Assembly: GCA_031265845.1 (NCBI GenBank)
Contig: JAISCC010000024.1
Coordinates: 1-37,459, forward strand
From: Treponema sp.
GTDB lineage: Bacteria; Spirochaetota; Spirochaetia; Treponematales; Breznakiellaceae
DNA: 37,459 nucleotides
Direction: 5' to 3'
The position numbers were made by a program, and so were the translations under genes. Below the pieces are notes generated by a model. The model saw nothing but the letters and a program-made list of their open reading frames with translations. It did no database searches and was not told the DNA's origin. This document shows positions 16,876 through 26,486 of this stretch, piece after piece. Position 1 is the first letter of the stretch. The number at the start of each line of letters is the position of its first letter.

Positions 16876-16956
16876 GCGAGGGTGGTGAAATTGGTAGACA
16901 CGCCAGACTTAGGATCTGGAGCCGATGGCATAGGGGTTCGAGTCCCCTCCCTCGCA
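16876..16956 (+). tRNA. tRNA-Leu (anticodon UAG)
   Basis: Acceptor GCGAGGG (16876-16882) pairs with CCCTCGC (16949-16955), discriminator A at 16956. Anticodon stem CCAGA/TCTGG encloses loop CTTAGGA, with anticodon TAG reading CUN leucine codons. A long variable arm (class II) follows, then T stem AGGGG/CCCCT with loop TTCGAGT. The 3' CCA is not encoded (the next bases are AC), so it must be added by CCA-adding enzyme. Confidence 0.95.
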
Positions 16957-17035
16957 ACGAGTTCTGGTGGTTTGCCGTACGATTGGCGCGAATCTGTGGA
17001 CAGGTAAAAATCGTTCAATCCCACCGCCGCAACTG

Positions 17036-17064
17036 TGGACGGAAAGCAAAAAAAACGATATATT
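17036..17064 (+). promoter_or_regulatory. Promoter with leaderless geometry
   Basis: TGGACG (17036-17041), 17-bp spacer, TATATT (17059-17064). The ATG at 17073 follows after 8 nt and there is no Shine-Dalgarno. Confidence 0.45.
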
Positions 17065-17072
17065 GTTGATCA

Positions 17073-19052
17073 ATGACATTTAATCAAGAAGAAGCCTTAT
17101 ACGATTTTCTCAAAAACGCTGTAGAGCCGTTCACCTTGGAAGAAGTCGCCGCGTATGTACACGACGCGGATACAACGCGGAGCGGACGGCTCGCGGTGCA
17201 GATAGCCGCGTTGATCAACGTAAAGCGTCTTGCCTTTCCCACAGGATCGAAAAAGTGGGTCTCTCGCCGGGGCTGTTTTGAACAGGCTCGCTTTATCATC
17301 AAGCCGAGCCGCACGGAAATAATGAATGGCATTCTGATACCCGGACACCGATGCGTTCCGTTTGCGAACCCTCTGCTCCGTCCAAAAGAATACTCTTTTT
17401 TTTGGAAGAAAAAATCTATCCGTTGGACAGGCATAGAAGGCGAACCTGAAGAATTTTATCCATATTATACGATTTTTGGTGAAGAATATACGCCTCATTA
17501 CATTGCCATGGAGAATGAGGATAATGAATACGCATACAGTGAAAGGGAAGAGCCTGCTGTTGTATCGGTCTCTACGCTTAATATGAGCGGCATTTACCGC
17601 GAAACGGGTTTTGTACCGGGAGACGGCTTTATCACGAAAACGCTTGATTGGAGAATCGGGTCTTTTTCGCTTGAAAAAATCTCCAAAGAGGTATGGAGCG
17701 AGTCTGATCTGACCGATTGGCTTTCCGTGGCCGAAGACGGCTTTAAAAAAGCGTTCAAAACGTTGGGTCCCGGAGTTTCCACCGAGGAACAAATAGCGCA
17801 TGCCTATTTTTTTGGCGGGAAGCGCATGTGCGACATACCTGCGCATTCGCTTGAGGAATTCTTATATGAAAAAACGGATTGCATTGAGATCGTACCGTAT
17901 GGCATAGAAACGCGCTTCTGGTTTGCGGGCAAGGAAATCCCCGATTCCAAAAGCCTGCTGGACGGGCAGCGTATACCAGACAGGACGCTCATTGAGGATA
18001 TTCTTTACTCAAAACAGATTCCCGCATCCGAATTTGTAGTGCAGGCTTATGTTCGAGACGCGCTGTACCGCCGTGATACGTCGGTTGAGAACGTACTGTT
18101 GCGCCTCATTCCCAGCAACATCGTCCAAACGCTGAACTCGCGGGAATGGAACATCCTCTCTGATTACATAGCGGAAGTGTTCGCCGAAATTCAGCCGGGC
18201 TATTCCCTGTTTACCGATAAAGCTGCGGGACCGATACGGCAAAATCTTGCCGACCTGCACACTGCGGTCGTTGAATTCGCGGCGACGCTCCGCAAGGACT
18301 CGATGAATGAAGCGTACCTGCCGCAACAGGTGTTTATCATGCTTTCTCAAGTCCAGACACATGCGGCGAATTTGCTTGATGAATTGAGCGATGAGGAGGA
18401 GCCTTCGGAAATAGACATACTCGCCATGGACAACGCCTATCAGGGGATGCTCGACACGTATGACGAGGTGCGTTCTATGATTAGCGATTCTTTATCGGCT
18501 TTTCGCAAAAGCAATATTTATCTGGTGAAAAACGACGGGAAGCAGAAGGGCAGATTGCTACAGATTGGCGTCGGCGGTACGGACGTGTGGCGCAGGGTCA
18601 TTGTGCCGGAAACCTACACGCTTGAAGACATTCACGCTGTCATTCAGAAGCTTTTTTCATGGGAAGACGATCTCCCGTACCGGTTTACCCGGGGCGGCGC
18701 TTCCGAACATGGGGAGATTGAAGGGTCCGCCATTGAGCGTGATGTAACCATTCGGGAGTTGAACGCGCAAAGGATGCTTGACGTGAATTACGAATATGGC
18801 GAATTGTGGAATGTAAAGATCATCATGCTCTCCCCTGAGGAAAGCGAGAAACTTGCGGTATGCGTGGCGGGAGAAAACGCCGCGCCGCCGGAAACGATCA
18901 ACGGACCTGTACGATTTAGAAAAGATATTTTTGCCCTCGAAGCAGGAACTGCGGAAGAAAAACAAGTCGCGGAAAAAAAACTGGGCGCTGGCTTTGATCC
19001 CCACTTTTTTGATATTGACCAGTGCAACAGCGCGTTAGGAGAGATACGATGA
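17073..19052 (+). CDS. Large protein with C-terminal pRiA4b ORF-3-like domain
   Basis: A 659-residue cytoplasmic protein. Its C-terminal 170 residues match the plasmid pRiA4b ORF-3 / IS1096-associated family: YLVKNDG, GGTDVWRRVIVPETYTLEDI, AVIQKLFSWEDDLPYRF, YEYGELWNVKIIM, an ENAAPPETINGPVRF segment and the ending GFDPHFFDIDQCNSALGEIR. The first 480 residues are not recognised. They begin with a winged-helix-like EEALYDFLKNAVEPFTLEEV (residues 6-25) that ends in KWVSRRG, and contain an acidic patch before the C-terminal domain. The pRiA4b domain has no established activity. The gene overlaps the downstream EIIA gene by 4 nt (ATGA), so the two are co-translated. The start at 17073 fits a leaderless transcript. 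Confidence 0.75.
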   Translation: MTFNQEEALYDFLKNAVEPFTLEEVAAYVHDADTTRSGRLAVQIAALINVKRLAFPTGSKKWVSRRGCFEQARFIIKPSRTEIMNGILIPGHRCVPFANPLLRPKEYSFFWKKKSIRWTGIEGEPEEFYPYYTIFGEEYTPHYIAMENEDNEYAYSEREEPAVVSVSTLNMSGIYRETGFVPGDGFITKTLDWRIGSFSLEKISKEVWSESDLTDWLSVAEDGFKKAFKTLGPGVSTEEQIAHAYFFGGKRMCDIPAHSLEEFLYEKTDCIEIVPYGIETRFWFAGKEIPDSKSLLDGQRIPDRTLIEDILYSKQIPASEFVVQAYVRDALYRRDTSVENVLLRLIPSNIVQTLNSREWNILSDYIAEVFAEIQPGYSLFTDKAAGPIRQNLADLHTAVVEFAATLRKDSMNEAYLPQQVFIMLSQVQTHAANLLDELSDEEEPSEIDILAMDNAYQGMLDTYDEVRSMISDSLSAFRKSNIYLVKNDGKQKGRLLQIGVGGTDVWRRVIVPETYTLEDIHAVIQKLFSWEDDLPYRFTRGGASEHGEIEGSAIERDVTIRELNAQRMLDVNYEYGELWNVKIIMLSPEESEKLAVCVAGENAAPPETINGPVRFRKDIFALEAGTAEEKQVAEKKLGAGFDPHFFDIDQCNSALGEIR

Positions 19053-19537
19053 ACGACATGCCGTTAGTTGATTTAATTCAGAGAGGCGGAGCGTTGCGGG
19101 ACATCGCGGGAAACACGCCGAAAGAAGTCTTGGACTGCTTTATTCAAAATATACACTTGCCCGCTTCCCTCACAGCGGATGTCCTGTTAGAGGCTGTTCT
19201 GGAGCGGGAAAGCCTTATGGCGACTTCCATTGGAGGCGGAATCGCCATCCCTCATCCCCGGAATCCGCTCCTATTAGAGGAAAACGAACAATTTATCGCC
19301 ATCGCTTTTCTGAAGCGGACTGTGGAATGGCAGGCTCTGGATGGCGTTCCGGTGCAAAATGTGATTTTGCTTGTCTCTTCCTCAGCGCGCGCCCATCTCC
19401 ATTCGCTCTCCCGCGTCCATTTTCTCTGTCAGGAAGAAGCGTTTCGCTCATTGCTTGCGGAGAAAGCGTCCAAAGAGGAGATTATCAAGGCTGTCGGCGT
19501 CATCGAAAAGGAGTGGAGAGAAAAGGCGGCGCCTTAA
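19049..19537 (+). CDS. ptsN: PTS EIIA-type phosphocarrier (PtsN-like)
   Basis: A 162-residue EIIA of the fructose/nitrogen class. The phosphorylatable histidine lies in GGGIAIPHPR (H69), and later strands read EQFIAIAFLKRTVEWQALDG and QNVILLVSSSARAHLHSLSR as in PtsN and fructose IIA domains. Stand-alone EIIA-Ntr proteins act in regulation (nitrogen, potassium, phosphate metabolism) rather than sugar uptake. No EIIB or EIIC is nearby, which supports a regulatory role. The ATG at 19049 has GGAG 7 nt upstream inside the preceding gene and overlaps its stop codon. The partner upstream gene is therefore a candidate target or effector of this EIIA, which is inference from coupling alone. Confidence 0.85.
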   Translation: MNDMPLVDLIQRGGALRDIAGNTPKEVLDCFIQNIHLPASLTADVLLEAVLERESLMATSIGGGIAIPHPRNPLLLEENEQFIAIAFLKRTVEWQALDGVPVQNVILLVSSSARAHLHSLSRVHFLCQEEAFRSLLAEKASKEEIIKAVGVIEKEWREKAAP

Positions 19538-19595
19538 TTCAGCGCGTCCCTATACTCCCGTATCAGGTCCATGAATACATCCTCGTACTTTTCCG

Positions 19596-20252
19596 TCAAT
19601 TGTTCTTTTTGGCAAAGGGCGATAAAACCGAAAGACCCTCGCAAAGGGCTGTTCCATTCCTTACGGTCATCTCGCCATAGCGGATTACATACGTGAATGT
19701 CCCCTTTAATACACTGCCCTCCAGAACGGAGACGTTATTTCCTGAAACATGTACACTATAGTGCGCCGCCGCTCCTGAAATAGCTGTCATTCCCGCCGCT
19801 GTAATCTCAAAGTTCGGCGTTGATGGCGGGGTGGTTACGGCATACCATTTTCCAATGAGTTCAACCGGAACATTACCGCCTTGAGGGGTGGCGTCTGATT
19901 TGACAAACGGCGATGCGGATTGTATATCTTTAAAATCTCCCAGCCCAAGCGTCATGGTCAACTCGCCGTTTTTATCAATGGAATGATAGAATGATCCCAT
20001 TACATAACCGTCGTAGCGGAAGTAAACGAAGTTTCCTGAAAGGGTTACGGTACAGTGGAGTTTCTTTGCCGCAATATACCCTTCCCCCGACTGGGTGATC
20101 TCGAAGGCTAACGCATAGTTTTTGTCATACCACTTTCCGGCGAGTTCAGGCATTACATCGCCGCTTTCTCCGGATCCGCCGCACCCCGTCGCAACTGCCA
20201 TATATGAGAGCGCAAGGGAAACAAGCCGGAACAGACTTCTTGTACCTTTCAT
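19596..20252 (-). CDS. Lipoprotein with two lipocalin-like repeats
   Basis: A 218-residue predicted lipoprotein: signal sequence with lipobox VATGC (C24). Two homologous domains follow: L37 onward (LAGKWY, then LAFEITQSGEG, CTVTLSGNFVYF, GELTMTLGLGDF, SPFVK) and L132 onward (LIGKWY, then NFEITAAGM, YSVHVSGNNVSV, GEMTVRNGTAL, SPFAK). Both have the beta-strand order of small lipocalin-like domains found in families of treponemal lipoproteins. The frame ends at 19596 in FAKKNN. However, the next frame continues with coding-like residues (KEQLTEKYEDVFMDLIREYR) to a stop at 19534, so the native C-terminus may have been lost through a one-base slip in the AAAAAG run near 19605. The weak RBS GGGG precedes the ATG. 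Function unknown. Confidence 0.7.
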   Translation of the reverse strand: MKGTRSLFRLVSLALSYMAVATGCGGSGESGDVMPELAGKWYDKNYALAFEITQSGEGYIAAKKLHCTVTLSGNFVYFRYDGYVMGSFYHSIDKNGELTMTLGLGDFKDIQSASPFVKSDATPQGGNVPVELIGKWYAVTTPPSTPNFEITAAGMTAISGAAAHYSVHVSGNNVSVLEGSVLKGTFTYVIRYGEMTVRNGTALCEGLSVLSPFAKKNN

Positions 20253-20389
20253 AAAAACCCCTTTGTGGCTTTAATGTTTCGCCGACAAAAGTATATGACA
20301 AATTTGTTATGGTATCAATGCCGTTTGAGCCAGGCGCTCTTTTTCAGGATAAAAACATCCACAAAAATGTGACTGACGCCATATGCGTT

Positions 20390-20424
20390 TCCACGGAAAA
20401 GATGCGTAAATACGCGGATTTGCC
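20390..20424 (+). pseudogene. Fragment of a third PD-(D/E)XK-like gene
   Basis: This short segment encodes TEKMRKYADLP. It corresponds to RMEKVRKYADLHGD at 16553-16594 and RMEKLRTYADLHGD at 20977-21018 in the two intact paralogues, with near-identical DNA (AAATACGCGGATTTGC). No surrounding reading frame of the gene survives. Confidence 0.45.
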
Positions 20425-20464
20425 CGCCGCAGGCTTGCGGGATGCGCGCGCGCGCACCGCGCCC

Positions 20465-20493
20465 TTTCCGGCGGCTTTTCCAAAAGCCGGAAA
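20465..20493. repeat. Inverted repeat upstream of the second PD-(D/E)XK-like gene
   Basis: TTTCCGGC (20465-20472) and GCCGGAAA (20486-20493) enclose GGCTTTT-CC-AAAAGCC, so two alternative stems compete. It may end upstream transcription. TATAGT at 20499-20504 is a possible -10 for the following gene. Confidence 0.4.
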
Positions 20494-20523
20494 TGCGTTA
20501 TAGTGTACGCCATGGGGGCGAAT

Positions 20524-21174
20524 ATGGAGACAACGCAAACGATGCCGGAGTGGAGAGCCGTCGCCGATGAGATTTGGGCGATAATCAGGGAAAACGCTCA
20601 AGGGCTTAAAGAACTGCGGGAAAGCCAGAAGGCGACCGACAAACAATTGGAAGCGACCGACAGGCAGTTGGAAGCGACCCATAAAGAATTGCGGGAAAGC
20701 CAGAAGGCGACCGACAAACAGTTGGAAGCGACCGGCAGGCAGCTTGGCAAATTGGGGAACCGTTTCGGCGAAATGATAGAATATATGGTCATCCCCAATC
20801 TGCTCGTGAAGTTTGAGGAGCTGGGCTTTGCCTTCACCAAAGCGAACCGCACCGAAATCAAGGACAAGGAGCATGGCATATTTACGGAGGTTGACGCGCT
20901 GCTTGAAAACGGCGGCAAGGTGATGGCGGTTGAGATTAAATCCAAGCCTGACATTGAGGATATAAAGGATCACCTTGAGCGCATGGAAAAATTGCGTACA
21001 TACGCGGATTTGCACGGCGACAAGCGGGCGTATCTGGGAGCGGTTGCGGGGGTGGTTTTCAGTGACAATGAAAAAGTTTACGCCTTGAAAAAGGGATTGT
21101 ATGTGATAGAGCCGTCTGGCGACACGTTTAACATAATTGAGCCGAAAGGCGACTGTCATCCGCATGAATGGTAG
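20524..21174 (+). CDS. Coiled-coil protein with PD-(D/E)XK-like nuclease domain (copy 2)
   Basis: Paralogue of the protein at 16104-16736. Numbered from the ATG at 20524 (216 residues), residues 30-77 are an extended coiled coil made of near-exact repeats (ELRESQKATDKQLEAT, DRQLEAT, then KELRESQKATDKQLEAT again). The nuclease-like domain carries TEVD (D124) and EIK (E137, K139) with the same 13-residue spacing as copy 1, then DHLERMEKLRTYADLHGDKR and GLYVIEPSGDTFNI. DNA cleavage is not shown for this family. The start has GGGGG 5 nt upstream. An ATG at 20512, 7 nt after a TATAGT box, is an alternative leaderless start. Confidence 0.7.
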   Translation: METTQTMPEWRAVADEIWAIIRENAQGLKELRESQKATDKQLEATDRQLEATHKELRESQKATDKQLEATGRQLGKLGNRFGEMIEYMVIPNLLVKFEELGFAFTKANRTEIKDKEHGIFTEVDALLENGGKVMAVEIKSKPDIEDIKDHLERMEKLRTYADLHGDKRAYLGAVAGVVFSDNEKVYALKKGLYVIEPSGDTFNIIEPKGDCHPHEW

Positions 21175-21216
21175 CTACGGATTCGCCCACTGCGGGGTTG
21201 CGGGAGGCGCGGGCAT

Positions 21217-21252
21217 ACGCCGCTCCGCGCATAGGGCAATTGGGAGCGGCGT
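21217..21252. repeat. 10-bp inverted repeat
   Basis: ACGCCGCTCC (21217-21226) and GGAGCGGCGT (21243-21252), loop 16 nt, 43 nt after the copy-2 stop codon. The core GCCGCTCC/GGAGCGGC is the same as in the hairpin at 11408-11437. Confidence 0.5.
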
Positions 21253-21339
21253 GATGTAAGCTGGCGGTGGTTTCCGCTTTCCGGAGGGAATGTGCCGCAG
21301 GCAACTTTAACGCGGCGCGATTATTTCTTGATAAACGCC

Positions 21340-21515
21340 TTAACCAGTTGGTTTTTTGCCGTAACGCTGGCAGATAACGTCGCTGAAGTGTTCAAAATCC
21401 GGATAGAAAAAGCTCTCGTTGAAATCCATTTTGTCAAGTTCTTCAAGGGTTTGCCACGCATTGGCATTATTGGGATCAAGTTGTGAAACCTTCTCCCTCG
21501 CCGCGCTTGCTTAAA
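21340..21515 (-). pseudogene. C-terminal fragment of an unrecognised (TPR-like) protein
   Basis: On the minus strand one frame, open only from about 21515, reads ASAAREKVSQLDPNNANAW, then TLEELDKMDFNESFFYPDF and EHFSDVICQRYGKKPTG, ending at a TAA at 21340-21342. Residue use is that of a real protein end, and the LDPNNANAW segment recalls TPR repeats. Upstream the frame is closed by a stop, and the neighbouring frame (REHILSKRGEGEGFTT) looks like its continuation after a frameshift. No intact gene remains. Confidence 0.4.
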
Positions 21516-21780
21516 ATATGCTCCCGCATACGCAGGGCGTTTGTTTTAGGCGCAGACATACGCCCCGCCTTCCATCCCTCCACCCCTCTTGCGTAAATTT
21601 GACGCCAGACGCCCATGCGTTCCCTGAATAACGCGAATCTATGACAGCGAGAATTGTTAACGATATTTTGGATGCGATCCACAACCTATGACGGGCGTTG
21701 CACGGAGCCGTACGTGGGTGAGGAGAGCCGTTCGCCAGCGTCGCGCCGCTTCGTAGGAAGACAAACGCTTACACACATGG

Positions 21781-21822
21781 CGGATAAAAGAACGCGGGGA
21801 ACCCCCCGCGTTCTTTTATCCG
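21781..21822. terminator. Perfect 19-bp inverted repeat, bidirectional terminator
   Basis: CGGATAAAAGAACGCGGGG (21781-21799) is followed after AACC by its exact reverse complement (21804-21822). The GC-rich core CGCGGGG/CCCCGCG is flanked by AAAAGAA and TTCTTTT, so on either strand it reads as a stem followed by a T-rich run: an intrinsic terminator usable in both directions. Confidence 0.7.
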
Positions 21823-21882
21823 GTGAGCGTCCGCTGTCCGCGTGTCAGATAAAGGCGGAAATCAGCAATGGCACCCCTGCGT

Positions 21883-22035
21883 TTATACCAGTAAGGGTGG
21901 TAACCGCTGGCTGGGGATATGCTCCCACTCCGCCGGTGAACCGCTGGTCCGCAGGACGGTAAGATCTCACAAGTTATGCGCCCAGTTGTCGAATTCCCCG
22001 TCGCTTCTCGGAATAATCTCATCTCTGTGTGCCAT
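21883..22035 (-). pseudogene. Truncated gene of a short conserved family (GEFDNW motif)
   Basis: An intact start region is visible: AAGGAGA (22041-22047), 5-nt spacer, ATG at 22033-22035, then 22 codons with IIPRSDGEFDNW and a TGA at 21967-21969. Past the stop the same frame continues with SGSPAEWEHIPSQRL to a second stop at 21883. The opening matches a family of small proteins in treponemes and Bacteroidetes that starts with -IPR-DGEFD-W--N-- and continues with a W-IP motif, here EWEHIP. It is a nonsense-mutated, 3'-truncated copy. Family function is unknown. Confidence 0.5.
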
Positions 22036-22047
22036 ATATGTCTCCTT

Positions 22048-22492
22048 AACATGCTTCTTTTGACTGCGCTCGCTTTTATGCAAGGCTGTTTCAAAATGTG
22101 TGTTTGAAACGAGCGCCGTTGTACATTATTTTGAAAAAATAGGCAAGTCCTATGTTTCAAAAACGCGCTTTTTTTGATCCGCCGACTGGCTTTCAGCGGT
22201 TTTCGGAAAAGCGCCGCAAGTCCGCTTGTTTTTCTTTACGGATTGCCTTTAGAGACGGCGCGACTCCGCCTTCACGCTAGGAATGCCCTTCTTCGTCGGA
22301 AGAGAACAACCATACGCGCCGCTCATAATCTTCCTTGTTCAAACGCCACGCTACATAGGGCGTGGCGTTTGAACGGTTGTGTAGCCCGCATACAACTGTT
22401 TCTCATGCTATTTTACTGCTAAAAAAGGATGTAACGCCCGCAGGCTCCGCAAGCAAAGCGTGTAATTTTTTGCTCATACATCACACTTTTTC
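22048..22492. other. Gene-poor region upstream of grpE
   Basis: No gene is recognisable. GTTTCAAA (22088-22095) and TTTGAAAC (22103-22110) form a small inverted repeat, and the sequence ATTTTGAAACAGCCT read on the minus strand here recurs on the plus strand near 35684. The stronger inverted repeat at 22337-22374 is listed separately. Confidence 0.4.
22337..22374. repeat. Perfect 15-bp inverted repeat
   Basis: GTTCAAACGCCACGC (22337-22351) and GCGTGGCGTTTGAAC (22360-22374) with an 8-nt loop. No T-run follows on either strand, so a role as a simple terminator is doubtful. Confidence 0.6.
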
Positions 22493-22521
22493 TTGACGTT
22501 TAAGTTCTGTTTCAGTATTTT
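22493..22521 (+). promoter_or_regulatory. grpE promoter
   Basis: TTGACG (22493-22498), 17-bp spacer, TATTTT (22516-22521), leader about 50 nt. No CIRCE-type repeat (TTAGCACTC) is seen here, so HrcA control is not supported by this sequence. Confidence 0.45.
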
Positions 22522-22576
22522 TCAAATAGAACAACTACAGCAACGATCAAAAGAGCAAGATAAATAAAGGTACGAT

Positions 22577-23206
22577 ATGGAAAAGGAAGAACGCAAAGAA
22601 GAGCCTGTCGCAAACGCAAGTGAAACGCCTGTGGAACAGGCCGCGCCGGTAGAACGGGCGGATGCTCAGGCAGCGAAAATCACGGACGCGGAACAAGCGG
22701 AAGAGGCTTCCCTTGACAATGCCGCGAAAATAGAACAACTGGAGCGGCAGATCGAGGAATTGAAAGATCAGTATCTGCGTAAAGTCGCGGATTTTGAGAA
22801 TTTCCGCAAACGCATGAACCGCGAAAAGCAGGAAGCCATTGAATATGCGAACACCGCTCTTCTGCTTGATATTATTCTGGTGATGGATGATTTTGAGCGA
22901 GCGCTCCGCGCGGCGTCTGTGACATCTGAAAATGCGGAGAATTGGACGGTTAAAGATTTTCAGACCTTCTATGAGGGCGTCAGCATGATAGAAAAGCGGC
23001 TTTCCTCTCAACTTGAGAACAAATGGGGGCTGAAACGCTTCGATTCTGCTGGAGAAGCCTTTGATCCGAACCGGCATGAGGCGCTTATGGTGGAAAAATC
23101 ATCCGAAGTAAGCGAGGCGAAGGTCGCAGAAGACCTTGTTAAAGGGTATACCCTGAAAGATAGAGTAATCAGACCGGCAAAAGTCAAAGTAACGATGCCG
23201 GAGTGA
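22577..23206 (+). CDS. grpE: Nucleotide exchange factor GrpE
   Basis: Co-chaperone that releases ADP from DnaK; 209 residues. An acidic alanine/glutamate-rich tail (1-45) precedes the long dimerising coiled coil (IEQLERQIEELKDQYLRKVA), with the conserved DFENFRKRMNREK segment, and the beta-domain end GYTLKDRVIRPAKVKVTMPE. AAAGG lies about 6 nt before the ATG. It is followed by dnaK after 21 nt. No hrcA precedes it, and the sequence upstream is decayed. Confidence 0.97.
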   Translation: MEKEERKEEPVANASETPVEQAAPVERADAQAAKITDAEQAEEASLDNAAKIEQLERQIEELKDQYLRKVADFENFRKRMNREKQEAIEYANTALLLDIILVMDDFERALRAASVTSENAENWTVKDFQTFYEGVSMIEKRLSSQLENKWGLKRFDSAGEAFDPNRHEALMVEKSSEVSEAKVAEDLVKGYTLKDRVIRPAKVKVTMPE

Positions 23207-23227
23207 TGCAACATAAAGGAGGTTGTC

Positions 23228-25171
<1,944 letters not shown>

Positions 25172-25230
25172 GAGGATGGGGAGCGGAACCAGGGTTTGAG
25201 GACCGAGTCGCGTTCAGCGAAAAATGTGAG

Positions 25231-25303
25231 GAACGCATGGAGTGTAAAATCCATTGTTGAGCGTTCTTAATATAATTGTGCGGGGCGTCCTGCGGGACGC
25301 CTC
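25231..25303 (+). promoter_or_regulatory. Two hairpins between dnaK and dnaJ
   Basis: GAACGC-ATGGA (25231-25241) pairs with TCCAT (25250-25254) and GCGTTC (25261-25266) with a 6-nt bulge. A second stem, GGCGTCC/GGACGCC (25284-25290, 25295-25301), has loop TGCG. TATAAT occurs between them. They probably reduce read-through to dnaJ or mark a separate dnaJ promoter. Confidence 0.45.
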
Positions 25304-25336
25304 ATCCCTCTCTCTGTGTTCCAATCGCCACTAAAA

Positions 25337-26461
25337 ATGGCAAAACGGGATTACTATGAAGTTTTGGGCGTGCAGAAAAACGCATCCAAAGACGAGATAA
25401 AAAAAGCGTATCGAAAACTCGCTGTTCAACATCATCCTGATAAAAATCCGGGCGACAAAGAAGCCGAAGAAAAGTTCAAGGAAGCGACCGAAGCCTATGA
25501 AGCGCTGGGCGACGATGAAAAGAGGGCGGCCTACGATCAGTACGGTTTTGCTGGCGTTGACGGGATGAGCGGCGGACAGGACTTTTCTCACTTCTCTCAG
25601 ACGTTCCGGGGGTTTGAAGATATTTTTGGCGGCGATTTTTCCAGTATTTTCGACATGTTCGGCATGGGCGGCGGTTCGCGGCATTCAAGCGCCGGCGGCA
25701 TGCGCCAAGGCGCCAACCTCCGCTATGACATAGAACTCCCGTTCAAGGATGCGGTGTACGGCACCAAAGTCGAAATTCAATACACCCATAACGAACTCTG
25801 CGCCGCCTGCAAAGGCTCGGGGTCTTCAAGCGGAACCGGCAAGAAAACCTGTCCCACCTGCCACGGAAACGGACAAGTGCGGCGCAGCCAGGGCTTTTTC
25901 ACCATGTCGACGACATGCCCGAACTGTAGAGGCGAAGGCGTCATCATAGAACATCCATGTTCAAGTTGCAACGGCTCCGGCGTTCAGAAAAAACGGCAAA
26001 AACTCTCGGTTACCATTCCCGCCGGTGTTGAAAACGGCAAGCGCGTTATTGTTCCAAAGCAAGGCGACGCCGGTCAGAACGGAGGCGCGGCGGGCGATCT
26101 GTACGTATTCATCAAGATAAAGCCCCACGAGTACTTCGAACGTTACGGCAACGATCTGTACTGCGCGATTCCCATTTCCATTACGCAGGCGGCTCTTGGC
26201 TCAGAGGTACGCGTCACGACGCTTGATGGAAAAACCATCAAGGTAAAAGTCCCTGCGGGCAGCCAGAATAATAAACTTTTGCGCGTACGGGATGAGGGGG
26301 TGCCGATGGGAAGCTATCACGGAGACCTTTACATTAAACTCATTGTCAAAGTGCCTGAAAAGCTTTCTAAGCGGAGCAGGGAGATGCTGGAAGAAATCTC
26401 CCGCATTGAAGGTGAAGAAGAAAGCCCGAAACCGATACCGTTGGCCGCCTTGCAAGATTAG
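25337..26461 (+). CDS. dnaJ: Co-chaperone DnaJ (Hsp40)
   Basis: A 374-residue type I J-protein that stimulates the DnaK ATPase. It has the J domain with [20 protein letters not shown] and the HPD tripeptide in [13 protein letters not shown]-rich linker follows, then four zinc-binding repeats ([32 protein letters not shown]), and the C-terminal substrate-binding domains ([39 protein letters not shown]). I start at the ATG at 25337 ([11 protein letters not shown]); the GTG 21 nt upstream only adds unrelated residues. No clear RBS is seen. Confidence 0.97.
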   Translation: MAKRDYYEVLGVQKNASKDEIKKAYRKLAVQHHPDKNPGDKEAEEKFKEATEAYEALGDDEKRAAYDQYGFAGVDGMSGGQDFSHFSQTFRGFEDIFGGDFSSIFDMFGMGGGSRHSSAGGMRQGANLRYDIELPFKDAVYGTKVEIQYTHNELCAACKGSGSSSGTGKKTCPTCHGNGQVRRSQGFFTMSTTCPNCRGEGVIIEHPCSSCNGSGVQKKRQKLSVTIPAGVENGKRVIVPKQGDAGQNGGAAGDLYVFIKIKPHEYFERYGNDLYCAIPISITQAALGSEVRVTTLDGKTIKVKVPAGSQNNKLLRVRDEGVPMGSYHGDLYIKLIVKVPEKLSKRSREMLEEISRIEGEEESPKPIPLAALQD

Positions 26462-26478
26462 TAAATGTGTGGTATAGT
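26450..26478 (+). promoter_or_regulatory. carD promoter, leaderless geometry
   Basis: TTGCAA (26450-26455), inside the end of dnaJ, 17-bp spacer, TATAGT (26473-26478). The carD ATG follows after 8 nt with no Shine-Dalgarno. Confidence 0.55.
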
Positions 26479-26486
26479 ATCTATTA

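Noticed and set aside
21680-21760. Short GAGCCGT repeats that recall the tail of a group II intron
   Set aside because: The two GAGCCGT-like blocks are direct rather than paired as in intron domain V, no reverse transcriptase frame is near, and no intron 5' end is seen.
22174-22422. 82-codon arginine-rich plus-strand frame
   Set aside because: No RBS, no domain and it spans a perfect 15-bp inverted repeat; more likely intergenic repeat sequence.
22440-22576. CIRCE operator for HrcA upstream of grpE
   Set aside because: The TTAGCACTC/GAGTGCTAA inverted repeat is not present.
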